Below, piece after piece: positions 12,390 through 23,749 of a DNA stretch of 64,000 nucleotides. Position 1 is the first letter of the stretch. Every line of letters starts with the position of its first letter. Origin of the DNA: Lepturacanthus savala (Eukaryota; Chordata; Actinopteri; Scombriformes; Trichiuridae); assembly GCA_030544235.1 (NCBI GenBank), contig CM060465.1:12162001-12226000 (forward strand). The letters run 5' to 3'. The notes below the pieces were generated by a model. The model saw nothing but the letters and a program-made list of their open reading frames with translations, was not told the DNA's origin and made no database searches. The position numbers were made by a program, and so were the translations under genes.

Positions 12390-12560
12390 TAAGAGTTCTT
12401 TCACACTATCAGTTTGAATATTTGGTCCAAGTGGACTGAGACCACCTCTTTTTAGAGGTGACTTATTCTTTCACACTAATAAATATGAACCGAACCTAAG
12501 TGCCTTTGGTTCAAATGGACTGTTTAGTACAAAAGCAAAAGCACCATAAGACAGCATCCT
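12390..12560. repeat. Possible DNA-transposon fragment
   Basis: TTCTTTCACACTA occurs twice about 71 bp apart (near 12400 and 12470), with TTGGTCCAAGTGGACT and TTGGTTCAAATGGACT as further related pairs. This resembles a teleost family with TTTCACACT and GGTCC/GGACC motifs. Clear ends were not found. Confidence 0.35.
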
Positions 12561-13754
12561 ATTTATACTATACTAATATAGCACTTTTAACACTTATTTC
12601 AAGAAATGTCTGTATTCTCATTTTACACGTGCCATTTGTATTTGTTTGTATATATTTTCCTACCTGCTGTGTGTATTAGTTTTGGTTGTATATTTGTATA
12701 CCTATGTAATTTATGTTTGTGTTATTTTTACTGTTATATGCCATTTCAATTAAGTGTATGACCTTTTTTATGAATCTGATGTTAACCTTTAGATTTTTTT
12801 GTATAAGTGGGGACGCCAACTCTATTCTGTCTTCTGGCTATTCTGTATATTATGCATTTTCTGCCACTACATATGCCTGCACTCTTGAACAGCTGTTTTC
12901 CCTACTGACTTTACCTTGATAGAAATAGATAGAAAAGGTCATACTGAAGATCCCACTGCACATCAGGGACATAGGAGCTTTGATTGCAATACTCTCTGTA
13001 CTTTCTAATTTAAATGGCTGCAAATAGCAGTAATTTTGAATGATAATGCAAATGTCAATATTTATGTTCCATTTCCCCAAGATAATGCATCACTTTTATT
13101 ATAAATTATAAATGCACCTACATTAGGTTGGATGTTATGCAGAACAATCACTTAACATATAGATTCATATTCAAATTTGCAATATTAATGGAAACATTTT
13201 TAACATATATAAAGCTGAAAGCTGATTTGGTGAACTTATCATTTTATGTTAAGTCACCGATTACAAAGGGCTTTCTATGATATAACTAATTCTCTATTAA
13301 TGATTAATACATGTTTAATGAAGCCTCCAATGGACTGTTTGACCACATACCTTCCCAAAATTGCTGTAGGTCATCTGGAGCAAAATCCATTCATAAAAAG
13401 CTTATTAAAATTTACATCTCAAATCAGCAGAATTGGCTGTTTTTTGTAAGACATCTTTATTAATGATTTATTAACATTTATCATTGCAGATGACTGACTA
13501 ACTCTTGCTGACTTGTGGCTTAGTATTAATTTAGAAACCCAAGATCCAATCATCAATGACTTACTAGTATTAATTCCTGCAAAAAGATGAATTATTAGGA
13601 AGTTGGAAACATTGGATTTAATTCTAACATTTGCAGATTAGGGCCAAGGCATCCAGTGGATACACAGAACTTCCATTGAGCATGAGCATGATGCAGTAAT
13701 TCAGCAAAAAGCAGATCATGCGGGACAGGAAGTTAAAAACACAAATACAAAATA
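12561..13754. other. AT-rich intergenic sequence, no feature seen
   Basis: No terminal repeats, coding frames or RNA genes are evident. Confidence 0.6.
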
Positions 13755-13950
13755 AAAAAGCCCCATTTTATTATTTATTTGTTTATTTCGGCATGTCAAT
13801 TTATCAGTTCACATCACACATCATTATATACACATCAAACATGGCTGAAAAGGTGGCAGGAGAAGCCGAAGCTTATCAAGCCCTGCCCCCATTTTCCACA
13901 TTATTATACATTTTCTTGTCATGTCATGTACATGTTACAAATTACATTTT
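13755..13950 (-). mobile_element. Possible LINE 3' untranslated fragment
   Basis: TTATTTGTTTATTTCGGCAT near 13776, followed by AGAAGCCGAAGCTTATCAAG and CCTGCCCC, resembles the 3' untranslated region of a fish LINE that ends in AAAC-type repeats on the opposite strand. Both ends are vague. Confidence 0.35.
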
Positions 13951-14046
13951 TTTTTTAGACAGGCAGATAATAGATCCCTTGTGTGTCTGCAGTGTCCGTT
14001 TCCCATCCTTCATAAGTGAGAAGCATTATGGTAGTCTTGGAATGTG

Positions 14047-14640
14047 TTAGTCCTTGGTGCAGTGGTCCAATAGACAGAGTTTTGTTTTAATGCATTGTGT
14101 AGTTTTGTCGGTTGCTGGTGGAAGTCCTTTACTGTTATGGTCCGAGTCCTTCAGATCTTGTTTCAGTTTGCTGGTAGTGTGATTTTTGGTGATGTGTTGA
14201 TGGTTGACAGATTCAAATCTAGCAGGAGTAGGTTTCCTCATGCCTTCCCGATTTTTGATGATTTCAGCTGTCATCTTGGTCATACACTCCTAGGTCTTGT
14301 TGGCCTCAGTAGTGATCCTTCAGGCTTTCCGGTAGAGCATGTACAAGCCATACCCCAGGGCAATTTGGCCGATCGTCATGACAACAAAGACATACACGTC
14401 CTCCACATCCTCAACCCGCAGTGCATCGAGGCAGATGACTCTCCACTTGGCCGTTCCGTCTATGTGGTACCCAGTCATGAAGGTTCCATCAGGGCAGACT
14501 GGGTCGCTGGTGCCCGCATGCGTTGTTGAGAACACTCAGTCGATAGAGTTCAGTGACCAGCTTATCAGCTCTATTGTAGAATTGGTTTCAGCCCAGATGC
14601 AGTCAGAATCAGTGTCGGACCAGATGCAGTGAGTAATGGT
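14047..14640 (-). pseudogene. Broken protein-like sequence, unidentified
   Basis: Read on the minus strand from about 14640 to 14047, one frame stays protein-like through three stop codons. The first segment runs to a TGA at 14536-14538. The second (14320-14535) has two cysteines (CPDGTF and VICLDAL) and ends in a hydrophobic segment, VYVFVVMTIGQIALGYGLYM, followed by the basic LYRKA and a TGA. The third segment continues after that TGA and a TAG near 14290 as a lysine-rich tail (EIIKNREGM, LKQDLKD) ending at TAA 14047-14049. No intron signals interrupt it. About 90 bp downstream of the last stop is an A10 run (minus strand, near 13950). This would fit a processed copy of the 3' part of a membrane-protein mRNA, but I do not recognise the parent. 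The overlapping 144-codon plus-strand frame (14095-14529) is probably its shadow. Confidence 0.4.
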
Positions 14641-15999
14641 TTACAATTAGAGTTCAAGCCCCAGATATACCCTTTTTATTAAATTTGTTTTCCAATTTTT
14701 TTATTTATTTCCAAAATAAAATCCACTGTGTTCACTGTGAATCATAGTTCAAACTGCTACATCATAAAATTGTAATAATGGGCTGTCACAGTCATGGAAG
14801 TCATGCTTGTTTATTTAGAATTTGTTTTAAATTAAGTAGCCTACATAATTACACAAATTGTACTTACCCATGATTGAGGTTAAATGACAGTTATCTCCTC
14901 GTCGAGGCAGTTCAACAGGTCAGCACTGAGTTGTTTTAATAAAACAAACTGCAAACTGGAACGCTTTGCAGCACAGGCGGATCCGGGCCAAATCGAAACC
15001 GTTCTGGACCAGATCCACATGAGGTGGAAGACAACCATGACAAGGTTTTGGTCGTGTGCAGCACTGTACTGATGTACTCTGAGCCCCCTCTGCCTTTAGA
15101 ATTTCACTCTCAGTGCCTGAATGGAAGTGAGTGAGGGTACTTTTATTTTATGGAAAATGTTATGAGTAGTGATTTTTTTTTGTTTGCATTTTCAAATCTA
15201 TGCCCAAGCTTACATGAAATTCTATATCCATTGATTGAACAATTTCCTCTTAGAAGGGCAATGTCAGTCAAGGACGGCATATCTTAAATAACATCTTAAA
15301 TAACATTAACTACATTATCACTGAGTAGAAATAAACAGTTGTTTAAACCAGGACACAACAATGCAGTTTCAATTTAAAAATATAAAACCTTTTCTAGCCA
15401 AGAATATTTACGTATATTATTATTATTTATTAAATTACATCTGCAACCTGCATTAAGTCATTAATAAGTCATGACCGTAGCTGTAAAGAAAAAAAGAACA
15501 AAACCATGTCATGAAATACAAATTCAAAGATATTGCTGCAATAAATCATATCCATCATCATAGAATGTCAAATGAATGCACAACAAAAATGAAATGACGA
15601 CTGCTTTCTGAGTGAGTGAGTGAGTGAAAGGAGGAAACAATATTTAAGGAAAGAGTAAGTACCACACAGCTCTGCTTCCACCTGCCATTTTCTATCTGCC
15701 AAGAGGAAAAAATAGTTTTTTGTTGCTGCTGGACAGGTAATGTATGATTGTAGTCAGCTTAAACTAGACTGCAACAATCACTTTAATTACACATAGAATC
15801 TTGATCCATTAATAATAGCCACTTTAGACTGTTAACTAAATATGAATGAGACTTAAGTAGACATGAGATAAAACAAACCTGGTTTAATTGTTAATTTAGC
15901 GAAAGTCATTAAATGACAATGGAACGCTTTTAACTGCGCAAACCTTTATTTAATTCCAGACATGGCATCAATGTTCATGTGGATACATTTTTTTGTTTC
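14641..15999. other. Intergenic sequence, no gene seen
   Basis: A (GAGT)n run lies at 15610-15627. The segment 14970-15020 repeats motifs like GGACCAGATCCA and CGGGCCAAAT that resemble the CGGACCAGATGCAG at 14616, suggesting shared degenerate repeat units. Confidence 0.5.
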
Positions 16000-16215
16000 A
16001 GAGGCCGCCACAGTGCACAATACCAGAGGGTCTCTGGGTGACCCAGTCCCTCCAGAGTGCACCTAGCCTCGTTCTCCTGTCCTTTATAACAATGGGAAGG
16101 GTAATGGCCTCCCCAAGGCCTCCTCATTCAGTCTGATTGCGCTGCCAGCATCAGGCTTGCTCGCCATAAAACAATTAGCTCCATTTATCAACCTTACATC
16201 CACAATCTATGTGAG
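16000..16215. promoter_or_regulatory. Candidate conserved non-coding element
   Basis: The block is dense, complex and non-repetitive. It includes CCTCCCCAAGGCCTCC and, at about 16166-16190, AAACAATTAGCTCCATTTAT, which combines SOX-like (ACAAT) and homeodomain-like (AATTA) cores. No coding frame fits. This is inferred from texture only. Confidence 0.35.
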
Positions 16216-17040
16216 GGAGAAGTGAAGGTAGGAAACAGAAAGAGAGAGAGAAGAGCCCAGTTGAGATGGATAAGCATCAGTTCTCATTTATTTGTTGATT
16301 GTTTCTTGCTGCTTAATTCAAATTCATCCTCAAAACAGTGTTTTGTCTGCTTTGATAAAAATATCTTGAAATGTTTATGAGAGCTTTGTGAATTATCCTG
16401 AATGAAAATTCGGAAATTTAAGAAACAAATCCTGAGTTTGTAATAACAGCAACTCATTATTCTTGATATGCAGATGACATATTGAAACATCATCTGAATA
16501 AAAAGAAAAAATTCGATAATTTTATGTCCAAAAGCATCAAAGCAGCACAGGATTCAGTACTCCTTCAAACATGTTATTTTATACTTTTTTTATGAAAATT
16601 ATGACTGTGTAATATTAATGTAACCTAATAATACATAATAAATAAACATGGCAGTAATTCACTTTCCAGTCCAGGGGAAATATCAATCATGCAATTTAAA
16701 TTCCTCGCTGCTTTGAAGATTTCACTCAGCAGCCATGTGCAAAAGGGAAATTCCCATATACGCCCCTAACGTCATTACAGGAGGTCAAAAGGTGAAGATA
16801 TCAATATGGATATACTGTCTACAAACACACAGGAGCTGCACACTTTGGCAACATGTGCGGCTGCAAATAAAATTATGCTTGAATTACAAAGACAGAATGT
16901 GTAAATAAAAATAAACGTGTCACCAAAGATGAATATCAGCTTGAGGCACCCCCTCCCCCCACCCTCAAGAGAGATGTATGATGTGGCTGTTAAAAGCTGA
17001 GGGAGAGTAGTAGAGTTTTTATTTCCCTTTTCCTTCATTC
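16216..17040. other. AT-rich intergenic sequence, no feature supported
   Basis: A short GAGA run lies at about 16240-16252. Open frames on the minus strand (16284-16493, 16775-17038) look random. Confidence 0.55.
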
Positions 17041-17995
17041 CTCCCGGGTAATAGATTGTACCTGTAGTTCCTCTGAGCGATTGTCCGGTTCACCTCGACA
17101 TCTGTCATCTGCAGCGCCATCTCTATTTAATAGTTACTGTATAAGAGCAATGTTCGCTGAGAAAGATGCTGTCGTGTCCTCACATAATTAAAAAGCAGTA
17201 ACTCTGCCTATAATAAGAGGGCCGGCGTTTGAACAACAGAGATCTGTGAGGTGAAATAAAGTGCATTGCCAACATACGCGTTATTAGAAAGCTGACTCGT
17301 CTCCAGACACTTAACATCACGTTAACATGTGGAGGGTGCATGGTAATTATCCCACAGCAGAAATAGCAACTCATTACATGAGTCATAAGAGGCCACAAGG
17401 TCTCCTGAAACACACCCAGTTGCCATGCCCCCATAATGCTTAGCTTATCATTGATGTCAGCAGAAAAGTAGTATATCTCTGGTCTTAAATCATGCCCTGT
17501 ACTCATCAAAGTCTTTAATTAAGTCCTGATTGTCCTGTCCTCCATTCCCAGTATTGGTATGTTTAATTTCCTGCTGTCATATCGCCTTTCCCTTTTGGAT
17601 ATATTATTCATCAAGCCCCATCCACTTCCCAGTGTTTCCAGGGCCAGCTACAGGAATGACTGCTGATTTCGATCCATCGGCTCAACCATTAAGGGAGGCT
17701 TAAACCATAATTCCTCGAGATATTACTCTCAGGTTCAAATGTCAACATTTAGATAAGAGCCTGGGTTGATTCAGCTCCCTTGGTGGATGAGGGATAAAGT
17801 CCTAAATGTCTGCTGCCCTGTGTTTGTGTTTTCATTAGCGGTGACTTGTGTATTCCCAGAGCAAATGACACCAGCCAGAAAGATGCGTCTTGCAAAGAGT
17901 GGTGGGAGTTGTAAAGCAGGGAAATATGAAGCCCTGTCAAGGATTTCGCTTTACTTGGATGAGTCAGCTGAACGTTGAGGCAACTATTCATATTT
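17041..17995. promoter_or_regulatory. Candidate conserved non-coding block
   Basis: Around 17160-17520 there is unique, complex sequence with retained CpGs (GGCCGGCGTTTG, ATACGCGTTATTAG, CATCACGTTAACATG) and no repeat signature. The quality persists to about 17760 with AATTAAGTCCTGATTGTCC. The density of transcription-factor-like cores suggests a regulatory block. The minus-strand frame at 17180-17509 is probably incidental. Confidence 0.35.
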
Positions 17996-17999
17996 AGTC

Positions 18000-18560
18000 C
18001 CTGAGTGCAATAGTCTATAGTGGCCTACAAGTCCACATTCATCAGTCGCGCTCGGGTGATGAGTCAAAGTAACACCGCGATTGGAGTCGCTCCCGTGCAT
18101 AGATTGCTGGTGGTGATTCTCTGCAATTTTTCTTGTCCCGTCCTCCGTTTTTTGACAAGATCGCAGAAGTATCTCTGTCTGCTCAGGGAGCCAATGGAGT
18201 GTTGCGCCTGGCCTCCCACGGCGGTGACAAGCACAGAATGAAAAACACTCTCGACCATGACACGGATTTAGGTGCGAGACGTCAACCGGTTGTCTTATCA
18301 CCGCGCCGTGGACTGTGAGCGCTCAAGTGAAATGGGTAGAGAGTCTCTCTGCTGTGAGATGAGAGGAGGAGACAGTGTGGCCTCTGATCTGGTTGGGCGG
18401 CTGAATACTGAGGAGCCGGGGCCAAAGCGGAAGCTCGTTGGTCAACATGCCCGCCTAATTTTACAGTTGAGGTGCGTTCATCGCCATGGACGCTGGTGGC
18501 CGCCGCAGCGCTCCGACTGAGGCGCCGTGTGAGTGGCACTCCTAGCCACAGAATGTGGCG
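18000..18560. promoter_or_regulatory. CpG-rich segment, possible promoter region
   Basis: CpG dinucleotides cluster here (AGTCGCGCTCGGGTG, TCACCGCGCCGTGG, GGCCGCCGCAGCGCTCCG), in contrast to the CpG-poor surroundings. Frames are open on both strands, as expected for GC-rich DNA, so length alone is no proof of coding. A strong start context and a splice-donor-like site sit near its 3' end (18486-18536). It could be an unmethylated promoter island or a CpG-rich enhancer. Confidence 0.4.
18486..18528 (+). CDS. Possible first coding exon, unidentified
   Basis: ATG at 18486 sits in a good initiation context (TCGCCATGG) within the CpG-rich segment. The frame reads MDAGGRRSAPTEAP for 14 codons and reaches a canonical donor-like GTGAGT at 18529. 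Without splicing it stops at TAG 18543. A 14-residue peptide carries no domain information. No matching downstream exon was identified. This is speculative and listed because the start, the donor and the CpG context coincide. Confidence 0.15.
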
Positions 18561-19352
18561 GAATGTGGGCACTGGAATAATTTGTTTTTTCTTTTTTTCT
18601 CCCGTTTTGGTCCCGTTGCTTTGTTGTTATCACCAAGGCGTTTGTTCAGCCATCAAAGCAACATGACTTGACAGAGGAGTTCTTTTGTAATGTCCCACTG
18701 TGACAGGTTTATAGATGAAAAACAAGATAAAGGAAGTGAGGAATATCCAAACCCTGATAGCAAAAGAAAAATAGTTTTAAGAATTTCTTGAATAACATTC
18801 TTATAGCTCATATCATGATTGTATAATTTAGTAGGGTACAGTCACTAGTAAATTAAGCAATATTTTTTTTATCAAAATATGTAAATAGAACCACTGTTGC
18901 ACATCATAGAAACTATTGACATTTAAGGCAATAATGTAAGTGTATATTTGGTGAGTTGTTAAAATTTAAATCCTTAAGTTGTGGTTCAATACAATGGACA
19001 ACAGTTCTGATAACTCGGAAATTTCTGAGTTGCCATTTTTCACTTCAAGTCTTGAGCTGGAGTTTGCACATGTAAGTTTTAAACAACCTTAAATTTATTT
19101 ATTTTAACATGTGGTGCAGGAATTTAATTTTGAGTTGTGTCATAATGAAGAAATCAACCTACACATTTTCAACACATAGCTTTTCAGTCCTTAGCAGTTA
19201 GCGGCTAACTGATGCTAGCAGGGCTGCAATAGTTAGCCAATAACAGTAGCTTGTCTGGACATCATGTTGTCTTCTGACTGGTTGGTACTGTATTAAAGGA
19301 ATAGTTCAACAATTTTGAAAATTCACCCATTGCCATAATTCCTATAGTCATG
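18561..19352. other. Intergenic sequence, no feature supported
   Basis: The sequence is AT-rich. At 19196-19240 a GTTAGCGGCTAACTGATGC stretch includes a small palindrome (TTAGCGGCTAA). Confidence 0.5.
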
Positions 19353-19498
19353 GCTAGAGATGGGCCGATCTGATACCCGGATCGGATATTGGCTCCGATA
19401 CCGACAAATCAGTAGTATCGGATCGGTATCGGATATTGGCCGATATGTTCAGCCCATGGATCGATTGGATTGGAAAAACCTGGATCGGTACATCACTA
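19353..19498. mobile_element. Miniature DNA transposon rich in GATCGG motifs
   Basis: The left end TAGAGATGGGCCGATC and the right end GGATCGGTACATCACTA form an imperfect inverted pair of about 16 bp. The interior repeats ATCGGAT, GGTATCGGAT and TTGGCCGATA. This matches a hAT-like teleost family with CCGATC repeats. No 8-bp target duplication could be matched, perhaps through end decay. Confidence 0.6.
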
Positions 19499-19672
19499 AA
19501 ATTTATTACAATTTAAGTAGTAATTAATAGAGCTTATTGTTGAGTTGTTCAGAATTCAGAGTTGAGCAAACTCAAAGTAGTTTGAAAAACTGTAAAATTG
19601 GACAAAGTTAATTGTCCAATTTTAATTCTCCAACTTAAAATATTATCATAAAGTGTTCTTTTTTACAGTGTA
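19499..19672. mobile_element. Right end of another miniature transposon
   Basis: AACTCAAAGTAGTTTGAAAA, TTCTCCAACTTAAAAT and the terminal TTTTTTACAGTG followed by TA resemble the end of a widespread teleost miniature element whose tips read CACTGTAAAAAA. The matching left tip is not visible, and the GATCGG element at 19353-19498 lies where it would be expected. Confidence 0.4.
19594..19623. repeat. Perfect 12-bp inverted repeat
   Basis: AAAATTGGACAA at 19594-19605 pairs with TTGTCCAATTTT at 19612-19623 across a 6-nt loop, within the miniature-transposon remnant. Confidence 0.9.
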
Positions 19673-21188
19673 GGCAATGTATTTTATTTTATTTGATGTC
19701 GATATCCAATAGAAATATCAATATCGTTTTGATTGGTTTTGCTGATTTTTGATAAGATAGACGAGACTGAAGCTACATCTGTAGCTATGTATTTAAATAT
19801 CTGAATTTCTGCAAGTGCAAGTCCCTTAAAAGAAAATGTTTTCCTAAGTGCTTCTGTGTAGAGTCAACAATAGGGATGATAGTTATATGCATCTAAAGCT
19901 TTAGTTATCCTTCTGCATCAGGTCTATGCAGTGCCTCAATTCACTGCAAACCATAAATCAACCTTAAGACATGAGATTCACTACTCGTGGCAGTTATTCC
20001 ACTCATCACTGTGTTTTATATGATAAACTGGGGTGGATAACCCCATCTGTCAGACATGACACGTATTATTTTATCCATAAAGTCCTTATTGGTAAATTTC
20101 TATGCCTTAGCTCCTTTTTGAAGTTGCATACTGAAACAACTCACAGTGTACTGAACAGTGGAGTTGGAATAAATTGTATTAATTTCATTTGAAGTCTTCA
20201 TTATCGGTCATGTTGCTCATGTTTGTAACTGAAAAGCAAATCATTTGGTGACAAATGTAAGGCTGGTAATGTAATGAGTAACAATGATCCATCAATGTGT
20301 GTTTGAGATGAAAGGTTTGAAATAGCCTATGTCTCACTGTACACATAATGTTTTAACAGGTGACAGAAGCAATCTACAGGTCATAGGCTTGTAACAATGT
20401 GATTATAAGAGTAAATGTAGATGTTTGTTTTGTATTACAGTGAGGTTGCACTGGTATACTTAGAGTTCTATTAAGCATTCAAGCACACAGAGTTTAACGT
20501 GGGCATGAATACTATACTGTGTATATAGAATATGTGGTGAATAGCCTCGTCAGTGGGTGGATGTATTATAACATGCAGTAATTGGGAAACTGATACAGCT
20601 GTATACATCAACAGTGAGGGTAGCAGTGAAAGTAATGTCAATGAAGAACAGCATATAACATTTATTTATCTACATCTTTGAATTCTCAGTAAATTTTGAT
20701 TTTAACCAGATATTCTGTAAAGATTACAAAGGCTGAATGCAGATAGAGGCATGCATGCATTTACTAGTCCCTCTGCATCACCTCGTGTCAAATCTTATAT
20801 CATGTTCAACATAACTTTTCGCTTTGTCATCAGTATGTGACACGCATCTGACTTTACATCAGCTACAGTCCTGTATAAGAGGGAAACAAGGGCAAAGGGT
20901 TTCCCTGTTTGAATGGACTGTGTGTGTAACAGCTGACATTTTGAACATGCATAAAAACACAGAACATTAATTAGATCGTGCCCAATTACATCAGCAAGTC
21001 TGGAGATTATAATAACCAATGAAATAAATTATAACTCTGATCAGTGCATCATTATATGTATAAAGTATTACAAATTTCCAACACATAATCACCCGTTTAG
21101 TGGTTTTAGTTTCTCAGGTATATTTCTACTCTGCTTGGCTATTTTTCTCTGGGTACGCTGCACTCTAAAAGGTAATACCTATGCTTTC
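19673..21188. other. Intergenic sequence, no feature seen
   Basis: No terminal repeats, RNA genes or credible coding frames are visible. Confidence 0.6.
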
Positions 21189-21632
21189 TTAAAGTGTAAG
21201 TGAAGGTTTTTGGATGTTAAACCCTATTTTAAGGATTTTCTCTGAAGAACTAGAAACAAAAGACTAAAATCCCAGACATCAGCCCGCTGTTTATCTGCCT
21301 GGGATCTTCTCTGCAGAAACAGTGCTTTGCCTCCACTCCGTTTGGAACATTACATCACATTTCACTGTTTTTGAAGTCATTACTGGACCAATTTAAAAAA
21401 AAAATACTTTAAATGTAAGTGAAGGGTAGTGAATTGAAATGTCTCTTAAGAAGATATGGAGGGGCAGCATCACTGCTCACTGTCCCTGCTCCAGTTTGAG
21501 CGAATGGGAACTTGATATCGCATTTATGCTGTTTTGGATTTAAAAAATAAAAAAAAAAAAAAACTTTTGGACTCCTAAGGCACCATTATCTTAACAGATA
21601 TTGCTATTTCAAATCTTTCACTTACACCTTAA
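21189..21632. mobile_element. Miniature transposon with 18-bp inverted ends
   Basis: TTAAAGTGTAAGTGAAGG at 21189-21206 is matched in reverse by CTTTCACTTACACCTTAA at 21615-21632 (16 of 18 positions). The 444-bp interior encodes no transposase and has an A-rich stretch near 21541-21563. The superfamily is uncertain. Confidence 0.6.
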
Positions 21633-21729
21633 ATAACATTAATAACATTAATGTATAATACCTATTTATCACTATCCTGTCTATTGAATCTCATATACGT
21701 GCAGGTCCGGATATTGTCTGGAGTTGCCT

Positions 21730-21733
<4 letters not shown>

Positions 21734-21786
<53 letters not shown>
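21734..21786. repeat. (AT)n microsatellite
   Basis: This is a 53-bp perfect alternating AT run. Confidence 0.98.
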
Positions 21787-21788
<2 letters not shown>

Positions 21789-22449
21789 ACTGGACAAAGG
21801 GACTATTGTCTGTCTCAGACATGTTAAAACATAATAGAAATACTTTGGTTTAGGGAGGGGGTGATGCCTGAGTAGAGCATGCAGGAAGCAGTATGTAAAA
21901 TCACTGCTGCTCAGTCAACTGATGCTAATAAATAGCACCAGCTGCAGCCATGCTGTAGGTCATGGGAGTTATTTAAAATTGTGATGTGTCAGTCTGCATT
22001 CTCACCACATTTTTTATAGTGGATTTTTTTTTTTTTGATTGTAACATTTTATTTATTTCTACAAACAATGGCTTTGGCTCAAGAATTTAATGTTCAGAGT
22101 AGAATTTTGTTCAGATAATAGATTGTGCCAACTAATCATTCCTTGTTGTTGTAATTATATTTATATATTTAAGGGACTCAGTTGCCTAGTTTCTACTAAA
22201 CACAACTTTTCAGTTAAGTCAGACTTATGTGGTTCATTTAAGTTACTAAAACCTAGAAAGAACAGGTTAATTCACTCTTCATTTTTAAGTTGGAGTAACT
22301 TCAAAAAATTATGTAAATTGAATTTGAAAAGCATTTTAATTAAGTAAATTTAACAAGTGGATATAAAGTATTCATGGCTTAAAACTAATTGTTATATTTC
22401 TTATATTTACTAAGGCAATCGGTTTCCTAGATGTTTTCATAACCTAACT
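21787..22449. other. Intergenic sequence with weak repeat similarity
   Basis: 22170-22350 (CAGTTAAGTCAGAC, TTAAGTTGGAGTAACTT) resembles the AACTTAAAAT-type miniature element at 19499-19672, but no ends can be drawn. Confidence 0.4.
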
Positions 22450-23197
22450 GATTTTACTGTGTGGTACAATGTTTTTTTTGTTGGTTGATATGATGTCTCT
22501 GGGACTACAGGAGAAGAGTAAATACCCAGGTTTATGGGGACCAGACCTATGTTGGAGCCAGTATATCAGGAAGTCATTCAGGAGTATAAGAAGAGAAGAG
22601 ATAGCTGCCATTAGCTTTGTATGTGCAGTGTGGGACACTCAGTCTTAACTTGACCTCACAGTCTGCATACCTTGCCAGTCCCTTGATACACGATGCCTTG
22701 CAGTGGGTCCAGGAGCTTAGAACATTAAGTGAACAGTCTCGAAAAATTCAAGGCCATATTGTCAGCATGTGGTGCAGAGTGGTCCCCGTCAACATCGATC
22801 AGACCACTGTGCCCAACCAGGTGGACAGTGCAACAGAGCAGTGCTGTCTCAGTACGAAAGTGTTTTGTCTAGCTTGGAGGAGAAATGGTGGACATCGACA
22901 CATGTGTAGACTGTGAGACAGGTTCAAACAGGGTAAAACTGTACTTAAATGTCTTTTGGCATTTAGAAGTGATCAAAGCACTGGAGTGTCTGACCAAGTC
23001 CCTGCAAAATCTTAAACTATTGCAGGAATGAGGAGTACAATAAAGTGTGTCAGATCCGCTCAACGAGGCAAATTGGAATGAACAAATCTTTCAGTAGGTG
23101 GATGGCAAAGTAGTGTCAATGGTTGACTCCAATGGGATTGTGCCAATTCAGGTTCCTCAACCAACGATATCCAAAAAAACAATACTTTGGAGGGGGG
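22450..23197. other. Possible internal remnant of an LTR retroelement
   Basis: This stretch adjoins the LTR at 23198 and contains short open frames (22617-22916 plus; 22869-23063 minus) that are not identifiable. It ends in the purine run TTTGGAGGGGGG immediately before the LTR, which resembles a polypurine tract. If that is real, it is decayed 3' internal sequence of a plus-strand element. The LTR's own signals point the other way (see 23198-23749). Confidence 0.3.
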
Positions 23198-23749
23198 TGT
23201 TGTGACTTTTGTTCAATATCCAATAAGCAATAAATTAGTCTAAGTCTTAGTACGGAATAACAAAAATGAGAAGTCACAAGAACATTAAAGATGAGACAGG
23301 ATCAGCTGGTTCACGGTCCAAAGATGGTTTATTGTAGAAAATACAATGTTAACCATACATGAGAAGTAGCCCGGGCTAAGTCTGAAAACCAACTGAAAAG
23401 TTCCGAGCTTTTATACAATTTGGGGGTCTGAGGACTCCTCCCCAGGCCCCGCCTGCTATTTGATACATTTGTCACTGTTTTCCACCGGTATTACCATACA
23501 TGTCAATTCTAACCGAGGACGTACATGTCATCGTATTTTTTTAAACTGGTTGACCATGCAAAGTCCCTTCCCTTAACAGGAGGAGCTTTACCCATAACTT
23601 ATTTGGAATGCAACTATTGGAATGCAACTGTCGGCGCCATGGCGCCATGGTTTCAGTGTTGGACTACATTTTTTAGATCACACTTGTTTAAAAAGGAGGT
23701 AGAATTCCCCCAGCTTGTGTAGTCAGCAGGGGTTTAAATGTTCACAACT
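23198..23749 (-). mobile_element. Solo or terminal LTR
   Basis: The unit begins TGTTGTGAC and ends GTTCACAACTT on the plus strand, a near-perfect inverted pair typical of LTR tips. On the minus strand a TATAAAAG box (complement of 23408-23415) is followed about 80 bp later by AATAAA (complement of 23328-23333), then about 130 bp to the CACAACA tip. This is a convincing U3-R-U5 order on the minus strand. A purine run before 23198 would argue for the plus strand. Target duplications were not found. The retroelement class is not determined. Confidence 0.6.

Noticed and set aside
14095..14529. 144-codon plus-strand open reading frame
   Set aside because: It lies antisense to the more protein-like minus-strand pseudogene and is best explained as its shadow.
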